The notes: generated from the sequence alone by a model not told the origin. A stretch of DNA of 64,000 nt from Moniliophthora roreri (GCA_001466705.2 LATX02000057.1:603427-667426), one strand, 5' to 3'; shown: positions 26,300 to 38,499, counted from the stretch's first letter. Numbers and translations are program-made.

Positions 26300-28633
26300 T
26301 CAGCGAGGTGTGCAGGCGGTCGAATCGCTTGGTTCGCTCTTGACCTGGTTCAGCTCAATCTGAGAACCCGCTCTCTCCACGTCTCTAGACTTCTCATCAT
26401 CCTCCCTGTTCGGGTCTGCGATGTTGGTAAGGAAAAACGCGGTAAGAAGGAAAGCAACACCGGCCCATGGGACGAGGGATATGAAACACCATCTGACACC
26501 ATCTCTGAAGGCGCTTCTGATTATTGTTTGGATGGACTCTGGGAGCGCACCAATGCCCTCCAAAGAGCCCAGAGAGTTGGCACTTCCAAATTCGATATTG
26601 ACTCCACCGGTCTGCCCAGACAAAACGGCATTGACAATGAATCCCTTCACTCGAGCATTTAGCACGGCGCCGCATTGTGCGAGACCTACGGTACCCCCAA
26701 GAGATCGGAACTATTGCTGGTGATCAGGATCAGAAGAGTGACATAAAAAAGGTCCACTTACGAAGAGAATCAGAGCGGAAACAATAGCCACTCGTTCGGG
26801 TGGCTGGGAAAACCGTGCATGCACGTTCAACGAGCCTATCGTAAGTCCACAACCAACACCTACACAAATGGATATGTTAAGATATGACGGAGATGAAAGT
26901 ATAGAGGAGACTGACCGGCCATAGCGAGAAACCTGTAAAGCAAGTTAGCTGACGGAAAATCCTATAGGCCACACAATTACCCATTCACTAAACCCTGTTC
27001 ACTTTCTTGAATACCCATCGAGATAAGCCCCAAAGAGATGGGAAGTAACAAGCTGCCTAGTTGTATCGCGTATTTCGGCTGAGAGGTAAGAGAATCATAG
27101 TGAGTGAAGATTGTGTATTAACAGGCGGGGGGTTACTTGCCTGTCGGAGACGTTTTGTCATCTGTATCGCCATTAGAGTACCCACACCGCTTCCTGGTGC
27201 AAAGTAGACGAGCTGGATTCCTGCATTTCGGGGATCTAACCCAGCGGCAACTGTCATGAAAATCGCAACGAAATAGAACATAACCTATTTCACCGGCGTC
27301 AGTGGATGTAAACTACAGTTGGAAACATTCGTACGATCATGACCATCCCGCCTACGAAGGAAGCCGCCATAACGGTGCAGATATCTATATTTCGGAACAT
27401 GTCGAGAGGTATCATTGGATAGGCAGAGAGGACGAGAGAGGATGTGGAGACAGATTTGTTTTGGTCTCTTTCAAGGACGTACTCCCATAAAATGCAGGCA
27501 CAGAACAGCAAACCACCAATCACGAAACAGGTGATGACTTTGGCGCTGTTCCATTCCTCTGTAGATCCCCAGTTCAAGGCCAAAAGAACAAGGATACCTG
27601 CCGCAACAAATAGGAAGGTGCCGATCCAGTCGACCTTCGTCAACTTGAACATGAATCCTGACGAACGCGGTTTCTCGGAGTCTGGTAGCCTCTCGCCTAC
27701 GACAAATCCTTCTTTCAAATGTTTACGCAAAAGGACAAAAACAAGGATCATAGACAAAACACAGGCAGGAAGGCTGTATGAAGCATGAGCCACAGCCCAC
27801 AGACTAAGATGGGGGTACCCACTTGATCGCAAAAATCCATCGGAAAGACACCGCTGAGAGATATCCTCCTATTACGGGCCCTACGGAATAACCGATTGCA
27901 TAGAGAAGGAACAGGATGGATACCTGCCAGTTGTTGTCGTCCAGAGACCCGGAATCAGATATTATAATGCGAACGACCTGCAGGGTGATCATTTGATTGA
28001 CTAGCATTTTGGCGACCCAATGTCACTTACGGTAAGTAATCCAGCAGCGCCAATACCTGCAATGCCACGTCCGGCTAGCATCATTTCCATGTTATTCGCG
28101 CCCGTGCTTAACGCGCTCCCAAATATGAAAAAGAGCATGGATGCTTGCATTGCGAAATGCCGTCCATAGATATCGGCTACGGAAGCAAACAGAGGAAGAA
28201 AAACAGTCGACGTAAGGAGGTATAGAGTTCCAATGTAGCTATTCGCGTAGGGTGAGTCACAGTTGACAAGCTCAGAGGGCTCGGTCCGTACCTCTGAAGA
28301 TCCAAGCGATTAAAGACCGACTACAGGATCACGAGTCAGAAGGAGGCGTCGGCATCAAGGAATCCAAACCTACAGCAATTTCCGTTTGGGCAGTGGCGAC
28401 AACTAAGACAGTCAGTGAAGGTCAATAAAACTTAGAAACGAAACAAGATTGTCAACGTTGATAGAAAGATAATCACCCGTGTAATCAAGTGTCTCCAAAA
28501 AGATGGGTACCGCTAGGGCAATTGCCAATTTGATCCTGAATATCCATTCACGACGTTGTTCAGGATTTTGGGCCGTTGAGGTTGAGTCTTTGGACCATTT
28601 CCGTTTGAGGTATCGATAGAGTGTGATGATCAT
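26300..28633 (-). CDS. MFS transporter, DHA2-like (14-TM drug:H+ antiporter type)
   Basis: A major facilitator protein of the kind common in basidiomycetes, probably exporting small molecules across the plasma membrane. The start MIITLYRYLKRKW is followed by helix 1 ending FLETLDYT joined by an intron to VVATAQTEIA, then helix 2 regions with SYIGTLYLLTSTVFLPLFAS, a GRGIAGIGAAG-type motif (28040-28090), AIGYSVGPVIGGYLS (antiporter motif C-like GxxxGPxxGG), and later helices (GTFLFVAAGILVLLALNW; GGMVMIVMFYFVAIFM; WCFISLVPWAGVAFLLTAFF). The C-tail is acidic and polar. There are about ten introns. The substrate cannot be told. It is divergent from BET5. Confidence 0.85.
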
Positions 28634-29049
28634 TACGGGAAGGAGAGGGGGAAAAGAGCAGGAGCCTGAAGACGAGAGAGGAACTGTTTCAAGTTTTTAA
28701 CATGCAATTGATATCACTGCGCGCCCAATAACCCATGTGAAGGCTGCGCACGATCATCAAGATTTTTGGCGGTTCAGGGCAGGGCGTTGGGTGTAAAAAT
28801 ACTCAGGACTCGGTGTGCGCCTTTGTTCGAGTAACTTGACCTAAAATTGGGTGCCAACCAGACGTATAGACAGCAAGCAGGAGTACTAGTACAGATTCTG
28901 AGAGAACTAGGCAGAATCAGAGTAGAATTGGCTAACGTAGTCCCAAGAGGCCCGGTCCATCGGCAACTCGATGCGTCCGTCGGGGGAGTCCCTGCGTCGG
29001 ATGCTCCCGAGCGCTGTGTCTGGGAATCTCGTTTGAATTTCCTTGCCCA
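28634..29049. promoter_or_regulatory. Divergent promoter region, MFS transporter / BET5
   Basis: This 416-bp gap lies between divergent genes. A small ORF on the minus strand here (to 29100) overlaps BET5 exon 1 and shows no similarity. No operator was recognised. Confidence 0.4.
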
Positions 29050-29806
29050 ATGACTATATACAGCTTCTACATTTTTGACCGGTATGCAGTTGTTGTACAC
29101 CTTTTGCTACAGCTTAATGAAAGGTGTTTGACAGGCATTGCACCTGTGTCTATTACCAGGATTGGCATCGCACTCGTCGTCCGAAACCAGCTGTCGCAGG
29201 AACATTATTGCCCGCAGTCTCTCAGGCCGTCTCCACTCCTACTTCAGACGCAAACCCTTCACTAGCTTCGACATACGGAAGTCCACGGAACACATTATCA
29301 GCCAGCTCTGGCGTCGTCGTAGCGGTCAACGAATTGACTCAGAACACGACCCCCTCGCCGCTGCTCCAGGCACCACCACCTTTGGAGCTCGCCAGCACAG
29401 GTTTATCATTCGATGAGGAGGCGAAACTCGTTTATGGCGTAGTTCTGTCTCTGCGAAATATGGTCAAAAAGATGTCGGGAAGGTCAGTATAATTCATTTG
29501 ACGAGTTGCACTTCTATTCATGCACGCATCTTCAGAGAAGAACAATTTGTGAATTATCGAACATCTGCATACAAACTCCACCTTTTCGAAACACTGTCAG
29601 GATACAAATTTATCATGTTCAGCGATCCCTCCACGGACTCACTGCGTTTCGTGCTTCGGCAACTTTACGTTGGGCCGTTCCTAGAATACGTTGTGCGCAA
29701 TCCTTTGGTCAGCATGGATTCCAAAACACATGGAGTAGACAACGAATACTTCCGCACCAGCGTTGATCGCCTTGTCAGGGGATTGTCCGTTTTCCCTTCA
29801 AATTAG
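29050..29806 (+). CDS. BET5: TRAPP complex subunit BET5 (TRAPPC1)
   Basis: Bet5 is a longin-fold core subunit of the TRAPP tethering complexes that activate Ypt1/Rab1 at the Golgi. Exons 29050-29081, 29135-29482 and 29536-29806 give 216 aa. The longin start MTIYSFYIFDRHCTCVYYQD is typical. After an inserted Ser/Thr/Pro-rich loop of about 65 residues come KLVYGVVLSLRNMVKKMSGR, YKLHLFETLSGYKFIMFSDP, LRFVLRQLYVGPFLEYVVRN and DRLVRGLSVFPSN. Yeast and animal orthologues are about 145-160 aa; the extra length is the loop, which is seen in fungal Bet5. The stop is 111 bp from the convergent FUN30 gene. Confidence 0.92.
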
Positions 29807-29917
29807 CTCGTCGTTTTATGATGTATCACTACAGGATGAATGCAAGATGGTAAAGGTGTAGATAAATGTACAATAGTCAGATTAAATCTTGAGACGAACT
29901 GCAGCCTCTTCAAAGCT

Positions 29918-32900
29918 TCAAATCGACGTGTCTTCCTCGTCTATGAGTTGCTGTCTGAGCGTTCTCATTAAGGACGTCTTCACCGACCTCTCAGGGGCGC
30001 CCTCATCCTGCTCATCGTCCCCAGCAACAGCCTCGTCTAGAGCTAACTTCATCTCACCAAGTTTCAATATATCTTCCTCTATCGTTCCGCGGGTTATCAA
30101 TTTGACGACATCCACATCTCTCTTTTGACCGATCCTGTAAGCTCTGTCTTGGGCTTGCCGGTCATTGTGAGGATTAAAGTCCTGGATGTACGAAATTCAG
30201 CATACGCGCAGCTATGGACACGAAACAGATCCGAACCTGATCAAACCTTGAAAAATCCATTGGTTCAGCCCAGATAAAGTCAGAGTGGCAAAGAACTCAC
30301 ATTATGACTACGGAAGCGGCAGTCAGATTGATTCCCATGCCTGTATAGCTGGCGGATTACACAATGCATCTCAAGCCCGAGTCGACGGACTTACCGCCTG
30401 CCTTCGTTGACAGCAAAAAGGCTGATATCGATTGATCCTCGGTGAACTCATCTACCAGGGACTGTCTAACATCAACGGGAGTGGAACCCGTCAGCACCAG
30501 GTATTTGATATTCCGCTCCTTGAGGATCAGTTCCAATATATCGAGGACTTGAGTGAACTATTAATTTTGTTTAGCACAATAAAATCGCCGGTTGAGTATT
30601 ACAACTCGTACCTGTGAGAAGACAAGAACCTTCCTTCCCTCATCCTCGTATATTTTTAGAAGCCTCAGAAGCACTTGAACCTTCCCGGAGTCTAAGAAAC
30701 AGTCGCTTGGTTGAAGGTACTTGCGAGTAGACTGCGATAACGAATGAGTGATTAAGCGCCCTCGGACTCCGACGGTGTCAATGCATACCTTGTATAAGCC
30801 ACAATAATGCTGCAATTCCGCGTCGGTCATGACCGTCATGTCCTCCTTTACGATATCAAACAGTGCACCCCGTTTCTTGAAATCCGGTTCCTTCAACAAT
30901 TGCTTCGCGATGGCCGTCAGTATATCATCCGTAAACCTCGATCGAAAGAGCATGGGATGCAACGCTGCCTTCCTCAGGTCCATCAAAACATTGGTGCTAT
31001 TTTCAACATATTGCTTATCTTTGCCCTTAGGATTTGAGCGCTTCTTCGCAGATTTGCCATTGCCATTAGGTAGGCCATTGTCGGTGAGGTCGGCACTGCT
31101 GGTTGTATCCAATACCGTTGTGCGAGAGCGTTGCAATGTTTCCCTGTATATCGACTTCTGCAATTGTGTCGTCTCGCACCACTCGATTCTTTCGGTCTTC
31201 TTCGGTAGGTCATCCAACACCTGTACAAAGTTGTGTCAGGCTGCGGTGACTTGCGAGGCCGACTCGTCTTACCTGGTCCTTCCGGCGGCGAAGCACGAAT
31301 GGCGTCATCATCTTCTTGGCCCTTGATACTCGTTCCTGTGCTAGCAGGCTAATTTTAGAATCTCCTTTGACCTTGAAAATAGCTCGGAGGTCGTCGATTG
31401 CATTAGCGAATTGATTGGGTAAAATAAAATTCATCAACGACTTTGAAAGTCTCCCGTTAGCGGCCCCACTTCGGCGTGAAATGCGGTAGAGCAGAATACT
31501 CACTACTAGCTCTTGCAAGTTATTCTGCAATGGCGTTCCGGTCAATAACAGACGCCATTTGGATTCAACCCGCAGCAAGGATTTGTAACGTTGTGATTGG
31601 AAATTTTTCAGGACGTGGCCTTCATCGAACACGCACGACTGGATAGGGCTAATCAGAGGTAATTCTTGGAGAAAGATACTGAACATCGTACATCCCACTG
31701 AATTTTCCGAAAAAATTTCCGGTCTCCGTCGCCTTGAGCAAGGTTGTACGTTGTAACGAGAACATCCCATCCCTTCCCGTCGCCTCGTTTATGGCCCCTG
31801 CTGTCAAGGAGCGTCTGCCGAAGTTGTACTCGTTCTTCCTTGCCGGCATAGTATGTCTGAACAGATACCAACGGTGCGAACCGAGCAAACTCTCGACACC
31901 AGTTCTCCAGTGTGGACGAGCTAGATTGACTTCATGAGTACGTGTCACTTGCGGCGGGAAGAGTACTGACGGGACGACCACAAGATGGGGACCCTTGTTT
32001 CCCTTCTCTTTCAAATAAGCAAAGAAGCTAATGACTTGAATAGTCTTTCCGAGTCCTGTAAGGATGTATCAGGAGAGCGCATTCCTCATTTAAGAATCAT
32101 ATACACTCACCCATTTCGTCCGCAAGGATACAGCTATAGCCACTTGAGTAGAGGAGGTGCAACCAATTCACTCCCAACAACTGATAGTCCTTGAGTTGCA
32201 CGTCGCTGGATATCGAAGAAGGCTGCTGAACCAGGTACCCTTTCAGTTTTTTATCCTTCAAGGGTGCGAGGGAGCGCAAGCTTAGTGCGCCGTCCTCCTC
32301 CTCGCTGCCGGTCGTGTCATACAGTGTAGACTTTTCTTTCAATGTGGTCCACTTCGCAATGGATGAGCGCAGTTTGGCACCTATCGTTTCGCAATCTTCC
32401 AGAACACTGTCCACCACACTGTAACCGCGAAAGATTTCTGTCACGTCTTCAAACATGCGAGGGCTGATACCTGATGGTCCTGCTTTTTTCTTGCCCTGAC
32501 CTAGACGAGAGTTGAGATCTTCGGCGTCTCTGAACGGCCGCAGACCAATAATGGTATTAGCTTGCTCAGGAGTACAGCCTAATCCGGTGTCAACGACTGC
32601 ACATTCAATCCGATGGTAGAGAAGTCGTACCTGTCAGCTCCTGGAGAGCTTCTGGGCCTTTTACATTGAAGAAATCCAATGCTGCTACCTCCTCAGCGTT
32701 CTCCTGCCGACTCTTTTTACGAGGACTTTCTTCATCACTGGAAGAATCGACATCCTCATCCTCGTCCGAGTCGAGGATCATTTTCTGTATTCTCTTCCTG
32801 GGCCGAACGACAGGGGAAGCTGGTGAAGCAGTAAGATCCAGAACTTTCTGTGCAGACGGAGGTGGTGTGGCCTGGGTGCCAGTCTTGTCAAGTTCCAGAC

Positions 32901-33942
32901 GATTGGCATATATCATAGACTTTTGGCCTCGTTGTTTCACAGCCATCCGCTGCATCTTTGAAGCCTCGATTATTCCCTCCACCTTACCATGCTCTTCCCT
33001 GTGTTGTGGTTTTGCAGACGGTGACTTGGGAGGCGCTGGACTGGGATCCCAACTAGGATCGCTCAAAAGCTGTGATGCCCTGTTCGCATCCTGTTCAGCC
33101 TGTACCCAGGCTGCCTTGACCCGTGCTATTGACTCCGTGGGCGAGATCATCTTGAACCGTATGAATTTTTCATCCTGAAACATATCCTGGCTCGAATTCG
33201 CCTTTGCTATTTGCTCTGGTCGACCTCGCATGATTCGTGGTCGGGAAGGGCCAGCAGACGATTCTTCTGACGACGTCGAAGCAGTATCGAAAGACCCGAC
33301 CAAGTTTCTTCGCCTCTGACCAGGTCGTTGAACCAGAGGTGAGTCCGGTGTGTCCGCGGGGAAGAATATTTCGGGTGACGCTCCACGATTAAGGCGTTTG
33401 CGAGGTGGCCCGTCTGAGTGATTATCGTAACCCGACCCATGAGGAGGTGGTCGTAGACCTCTGGAAGTGGATGAAAACCCGCTCGAGGCGGTTAAGGGAT
33501 CGAAACCGGGCGATCGCTGTTGGTATCCCCAAACACTTGCCCCTGGACGACCAGCACCACCAGCCACGTCAGTGCTTCCGGTCTGACGAAAGGGAGGATG
33601 CTGGGCATGATTCTGAGGAGAACCTAATGGACTTGAGCTTGGAACAAGAATGTTTCCTATTGAAGAAGGGGTGACAGGAAAAAATCGAGAGGAGACGGTG
33701 GCATCTCGCGATTGTGGTGGAGGCTGCTGATACGACGGTAGAGGCACATTCGATGACGACGACGGCGCTGAGGACTGGTTAAAAGGAGGACCACGCTTGA
33801 AACGCAATTCGTTAAGGGCGGCGCTGCGCTGGAGTGGACGTTGAGGAGAAGATGGAAAAATGAGGCCCGATGCTCCCAACGTGAAAAGAATGATAAAATC
33901 ACTCACCTTCGCCTTCACTTCCTCTGCACTACTCGACGACAT
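29918..33942 (-). CDS. FUN30: SNF2-family chromatin remodeller Fun30/SMARCAD1
   Basis: Fun30 is an ATP-dependent nucleosome remodeller acting in heterochromatin silencing and DNA end resection. The long first exons (to about 32634) encode a Ser/Pro-rich disordered N-terminus with acidic runs ([14 protein letters not shown]) and a likely intron just after codon 12 (gtgagtga...ctccag). A helical block [15 protein letters not shown] and [19 protein letters not shown] are Fun30 hallmarks. The helicase core has [21 protein letters not shown] (Walker A, split by an intron near 32050), DEGH (Walker B), [51 protein letters not shown] and the arginine-finger motif [12 protein letters not shown]. The C-terminus ends [15 protein letters not shown] rather than DEAH is normal for this subfamily. 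Confidence 0.93.
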
Positions 33943-34220
33943 AACCCAGAGACTATCAAAAAATCAAATTTTCGTTCGAGTATGGAATCGGGGGATGGTT
34001 GCTGCTCCAGGCCAGGCCTTTCACTGGTCGACGATAGTCGATAGTCGATAGTTCTTGAAGACAGCCAAACCTTATTCACAACAAGACTGGTCGGAGAGTC
34101 AATTGATATGGCATAATAAACTGACTATATTCAAAAAAGGTCTATATACAAGACGGTAGCACGTAGCAGCCACGGATACAAAGACAAAAGGCATGGTCTA
34201 AGGGAATACCATTGTAATGC

Positions 34221-34280
34221 GTGGCAGAAAGCGGTAGGAGGTGGCAGGAGGCGGTAAGAGGCGGTAGGAGGTGGTAGTAG
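34221..34280. repeat. 10-bp tandem repeat array (six units)
   Basis: Six consecutive 10-mers read gtggcagaaa, gcggtaggag, gtggcaggag, gcggtaagag, gcggtaggag and gtggtagtag. The consensus is G(C/T)GG(T/C)AGGAG, purine-rich on the plus strand. It lies about 280 bp upstream of the FUN30 start codon. Imperfect copies suggest an old minisatellite. Confidence 0.8.
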
Positions 34281-34908
34281 TTTGAACGTTCTACTGCAGA
34301 TGATGCGAAGGAAAAAGACCACTGTGGACGACCAAGCAAAAGGATGTAGATGGCGACACGGTCGGTCTTCATGACAGTGGAGGAAGCGAATGTCTTCAAG
34401 TATCGAAGCAAGAACACAAGAAGCTGACGGACCATAGAAACTGGTGTTCAATGAAATTCATGGATGTAAAAGAACTAGGACGTACATAGATGAAGCAACA
34501 ATTCACCGACAATTATGATTATGCCCTACCATAAACCACGTCTCAACCCACGACGGCTTGACACCACAAGGTCACGACCACTACAAGGTCCATCCAAAGG
34601 TGGTCACCTACACCATCAAAGGAGAAAGCGAATGAGCCACCGATGAGAAAGCGCTCCCGTCATCGTAAACAGTTTCCGCACGTCCACGAGAATGTGAACC
34701 CACATTATAGAAATCATGATGCAAGAAACAATGGAAGCGATGGAAGATAGTAAATGACTTCCTGCGACACTGGGGTCAGCCGTAAGCCGCGAATCAAATC
34801 AAGAACGAAGCAAGAAAGCTTGAAGAACAAAACGGGGAGAAGATAGAATGCTAAATGGCTAGGAAGTAGGCATGGGTTCTGCCTCCCAAAATAGGACTGC
34901 TAACAGAT

Positions 34909-34938
34909 GTTCTTTTTCGACAGAAATCGAAAAAGAAC
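34909..34938. other. Perfect 12-bp hairpin with 6-nt loop
   Basis: gttctttttcga at 34909-34920 and tcgaaaaagaac at 34927-34938 are exact reverse complements around the loop cagaaa. In RNA either strand would fold stably. It sits in a gene-free interval and is not at a recognisable transcript end. Confidence 0.6.
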
Positions 34939-35454
34939 TCCCAAAAATGCAGCGAGGACTTCAAACCTGGCAAGCCGAGGAAAATTCTACATCATAGGTC
35001 ATCACAGTCATCCATAAATGAAAGTTCTTTTGATACCTTCACCTTCTTCGGGTTGCATGATACATTGCGAAACGACCATCCTTGAATGCGCCCAGTTGAA
35101 GGCATCGAAAACAGGCCTTAGGATCATGGATCTCTCAACTCCGCGCTACGATTCCATGATTTGCAAGCTGGCACTCCAAGTCTAGTAATTCCACTTATAT
35201 CGTACTAAGAATCTAATAGAGATGAGAATGAGCTACGGAATAATGGTTAAAACATACTTCGGGAGACCAGAGTTCCAGGGGACTTTGATGGCCAGACTGA
35301 CATGGTGATGGTCAAGAAGAAAGAGCCGAAGGTTTATACGTGTTTACACACGTTTTTAAACCCCTGCTACGTGGGAAGCTGACTGTGCCGGTTCGGAGCT
35401 GTGTAGCTACGTATGGAGAGGCAGGACCTCTTCTCTATCTTCTTGTCTACCACC

Positions 35455-36714
35455 ATGGAAATCGGCCTTTTCGACCTGATTGTAATAATTACCTCGATCG
35501 CTATAAGTCTAGCTATCGTTGTTCCGCTCACGGGTGTCCTGGTTCGATTCAGGGCGAACTATAATCCCAAAGGACTGCAACTAGATGCCGAAGGTGGAGC
35601 CCAACCTCACACTGGTACGATTCCAGAGCCTGAGACTGCGAAACCATGTCTAACAAGCTATCTGCAGGACCTATCATTCAGTCTTACTTTGGGATGCTGA
35701 AGAGGGTTTACATTATAGAGGTACGCGTCACTCCCATGTTCTTTGCAACATAACAACCTAATATGTCATTTACTCGGCCTAGGGGTGGAACGGTTTATAC
35801 AAAGGATTCAGTGAGCGTATTTTCTCGTAGCGCGAGGGATGACGCTCACCACATCTTCTACCTATCAAGTGCCTACATTTTTGAGCACCGCTTTTGTGAC
35901 TGCAATCATCATCATCTTTATGGACACTCCGAAGGCTACCACTGGCAAATACAGTGCTCCCGAAACTGGCATCATCGGTACCTTGCTCTACAGTATCATG
36001 ATGATGCTCATCTCTCTACCAACATCTATTGTCACTTATCGGTGCGCGCTTCATTTTAACATGGTGTCTCTCACTTTCCTGGCCTCTTCTGATCTTGATT
36101 CTGTTCTCAGAGCGATAACAACTCCACTCAAGCTACCGTGGTTTAATGCAGCCAAATCGACCAGAGTCTTGTTAACGCCCACTGAGCGCCGCCGACCATG
36201 GATACTGTATCTTACTCCAGGACTTCTTGCAGCGGAAGTTTTTCACATTGCTGTCGTCGTGCTTGGTCTTGGCCCTATCCGACGGCTTCTGATACCGAAG
36301 CTTGAATCAGGTCTTTCCGACATTTCGTACATCAAAGTTGGCATCTATATCGTCATTCTTGTCCTTAGCACAGCCGTTCTCACTCCCCTGGAAGTGATCG
36401 CTACACGGTTGGCGATTCAGCGAAACCACGCGTCGTCTGAGTACAATTCTGTTTCCCAAGAGATCGAGGGTGATGCTGAAGAAGCCGACGAGTTTGCCGG
36501 AACGGACGAGGATGTAATCGGGTCAGTGTGGTCCATGCTTTCCCTCTATTCTGGCCTAACCTTGGCGTGGAACAGATTGAGAAATGAAGAAGATCCCTAC
36601 TTGGGCCTCGTGGATTGTGCCAGGAGAATCATCGACGAGGAAGGTTGGACAGCGCTTTATCGTGCTTGGTGGATCACGCTGTTGGGATCCCTCGGGAGTG
36701 TCGTATCTTTTTGA
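35455..36714 (+). CDS. Mitochondrial-carrier-like membrane protein
   Basis: Exons 35455-35614, 35668-35720, 35783-35810, 35870-36041 and 36111-36714 give 338 aa; an upstream in-frame ATG at 35413 would add 14. The protein resembles divergent mitochondrial carrier (SLC25-like) proteins: repeated TM pairs, a carrier-type junction YFGMLKRVYIIEGWNGLYKGF and a late CARRIIDEEGWTALYRAWW, which match the EGxxxLYKG half-motif after odd helices. The canonical PxDxxR/K signature is degenerate (LPLTGVLVRF; LTPLEVIATRL), so transport activity is uncertain. An acidic insert (EIEGDAEEADEFAG) precedes the last repeat. Outer-membrane carrier relatives such as Ugo1 show similar decay. The family call is fair; the function is open. 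Confidence 0.72.
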
Positions 36715-37740
36715 TTTCAGATCTTTGCTATTGATACGCAAGTGTCATCTTTAGTGCAGGAATTCGCCATCTCTTGTAATATACAACGGCCCCGTAATCT
36801 GTCCAGTATCCGTCTCAACCCGAAATTCACGTCAGAAACGTTATATATATCGAGGAAGAGTTTCCACTATACATTTCCCGCCAAGCCCCAGCCCCAGGTT
36901 CCTTATGTGGTGCGCTCCATATCTCCCTCTATTGCAACACCGGAGAATGGCGCCACATCGGACCTCAGAAAAATCAGACCTGCGTAACCTACTTAAATGT
37001 CTATCGCACTGGTGAACGGCGCTCGGACTTGATCTCCAATCAATCCATAGGAACCTGTACCGAGGAGACTAGGGTACCAGGAGTAACCTAGAGGTGCCTC
37101 CCATTCGTGCCTTGGGGCCTGCAAGACCTGAGGAAGCGAGTTGCGTCGTCGTAGACAATGACAAAGTTGACTGACATTGTCGGTTGATCTGGGGCTCTGC
37201 ACTCAAATCTACATTGACCAACCCATCTCACTACATGTTATCGGGATGTAGATTACTTACATCTCCTCGGTTTATTTGAACTAGGTGTGTTTTCCGAGCG
37301 TCCCATGATGATAATTAGAATGACACCTTTTGTTCATCATTGTTGTCCTTTTACTGTAACAGGGGACTACCGAGATCAATCTTGGTATTCCCCTCATCCA
37401 GAACTCGGCCTACCATATGCAAACGAAAGTGGCGGATGGACACCGGAGTAACCATCAAAGATCTCACCTCGAGAAATGCCCAATCCGACATGCTCACGCA
37501 CGCACCGGTGAGCCGAAGACAAGACAATCTTCGACTTGAGTCGATGTCATGATTGACAGTCTTGGCATGGCACATTTATGCACGATCTTTCTGTGGGTAA
37601 AACTTCTTGTTTCCGTTCAATCAAATTATAACTGACGGTACAGGGTTAGGGAGCTAAGTTCCCCTCGGGACAAGAGTTCAGGACATAACTTATTTGTACG
37701 TGCGACGGGTTTTTTTATTTTATTTTATTGTCAGAATTCT
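36715..37740. other. Intergenic, no supported gene
   Basis: About 1 kb with only short, incoherent ORFs (for example 36993-37202 and 37351-37575 on the minus strand). These could be further decayed parts of the relic to the right, but I see no family similarity. A T-rich run (ttttttttattttattttatt) lies near 37709-37730. Confidence 0.4.
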
Positions 37741-38314
37741 TTATCGACCATTGTACGATGTGGGTGTGCACCTCACCCGCTCCACTCCCACTCCGGTACA
37801 CAGAGTGCCATTGGTGTCAAAGGCGCACCTTGGAATAGACAATTCCAGGACACGATTACCCACAGGCAGAGTTCCGGCTCCTGATGGACCTTCGACACGT
37901 TTTCTATCATGCGAGAAGATGGCACAAAGTGCAGGTGACTTCCGTAGACTGGGTTGCTCAAGTGTGCTGGTAAGCTGTCAAACCAGCATTCCGGGCCGCT
38001 GATCGCCATCCAAAACTACCAACAGAAGGGCATGGTCTCTGCCCCGGAAAAGGCGGGATAGTTGCATCGAATAGGAAATCAAAAGCTCGTCTTCATCCCT
38101 ATGGTACGGGACACTGTCCAACGGCATCTAGATTGACAAGGCTCCGCATAATTCCCATAGCATCTGCCCACGTTTCGATGCCCGTCCCAGTGTCAGGTTC
38201 TCACGCATACCATTGAGTTGTTACAAGCATCTCGACAACAGAGGACCAAGACTTTGGCAATTCAATCACTCGAATCGGTTTTCCTCGGGGGAGTTCTCCC
38301 CTGAATGAACCCCA
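37741..38314 (-). pseudogene. Decayed coding sequence of unknown family
   Basis: Three adjacent minus-strand segments read like real protein but cannot be joined into one frame. 38314-38099 begins WGSFRGELPRGKPIRVIELP and has one in-frame TGA after TTQWYA. At about 38105 the sense switches frame to HRDEDELLISYSMQLSRLF, which ends at 37978 with RPGMLV. A further frame from 37956 (acceptor-like cttgag) runs through GTLPVGNRVLELSIPRCAF to a stop at 37741. A single undetected intron does not explain the frame switch. Either the gene is decayed or the sequence has errors. I do not recognise the family. Confidence 0.38.
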
Positions 38315-38499
38315 TCAGGGCTCGGTTTGGCCCACCTTGGAATTAACCGTTCCAACTTCTATTTCTATTGAAGCTTCACCGAACCATAATTTTGTCGTCC
38401 GTATCTCGGAGCGCCAAGAGGTTCTCCAATCCTACAAATACTCGCCTCTTTACTTCGAGATCGCCCAATCTTCACGATCCCAACCTCAACAACGATAAC

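Larger units (their letters stand above)
33943..35412. other. Gene-free 1.5-kb interval with short repeats
   Basis: This interval lies between the divergent FUN30 and carrier-like genes, far longer than other gaps here. It holds a 7-bp repeat at 34030-34050, a 10-bp repeat array at 34221-34280 and a perfect hairpin at 34909-34938. Overlapping ORFs at 34131-34451 on the minus strand are low-complexity shadows of the repeat. No protein or known RNA gene is recognised. Confidence 0.5.

Noticed and set aside
32666..33178. 170-codon plus-strand ORF.
   Set aside because: Antisense to the Ser-rich FUN30 N-terminus; its Ser/Cys-rich translation is what such a region gives in reverse.
34131..34451. 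Overlapping minus-strand ORFs of 97 and 106 codons.
   Set aside because: They translate the 10-bp repeat and its flanks into low-complexity sequence (repeated LLPPPTA-like), so they are shadows of the repeat.
35530..35560. ggttcgattcagg resembles a tRNA B-box.
   Set aside because: It lies inside exon 1 of the carrier-like gene and has no A-box or cloverleaf around it.
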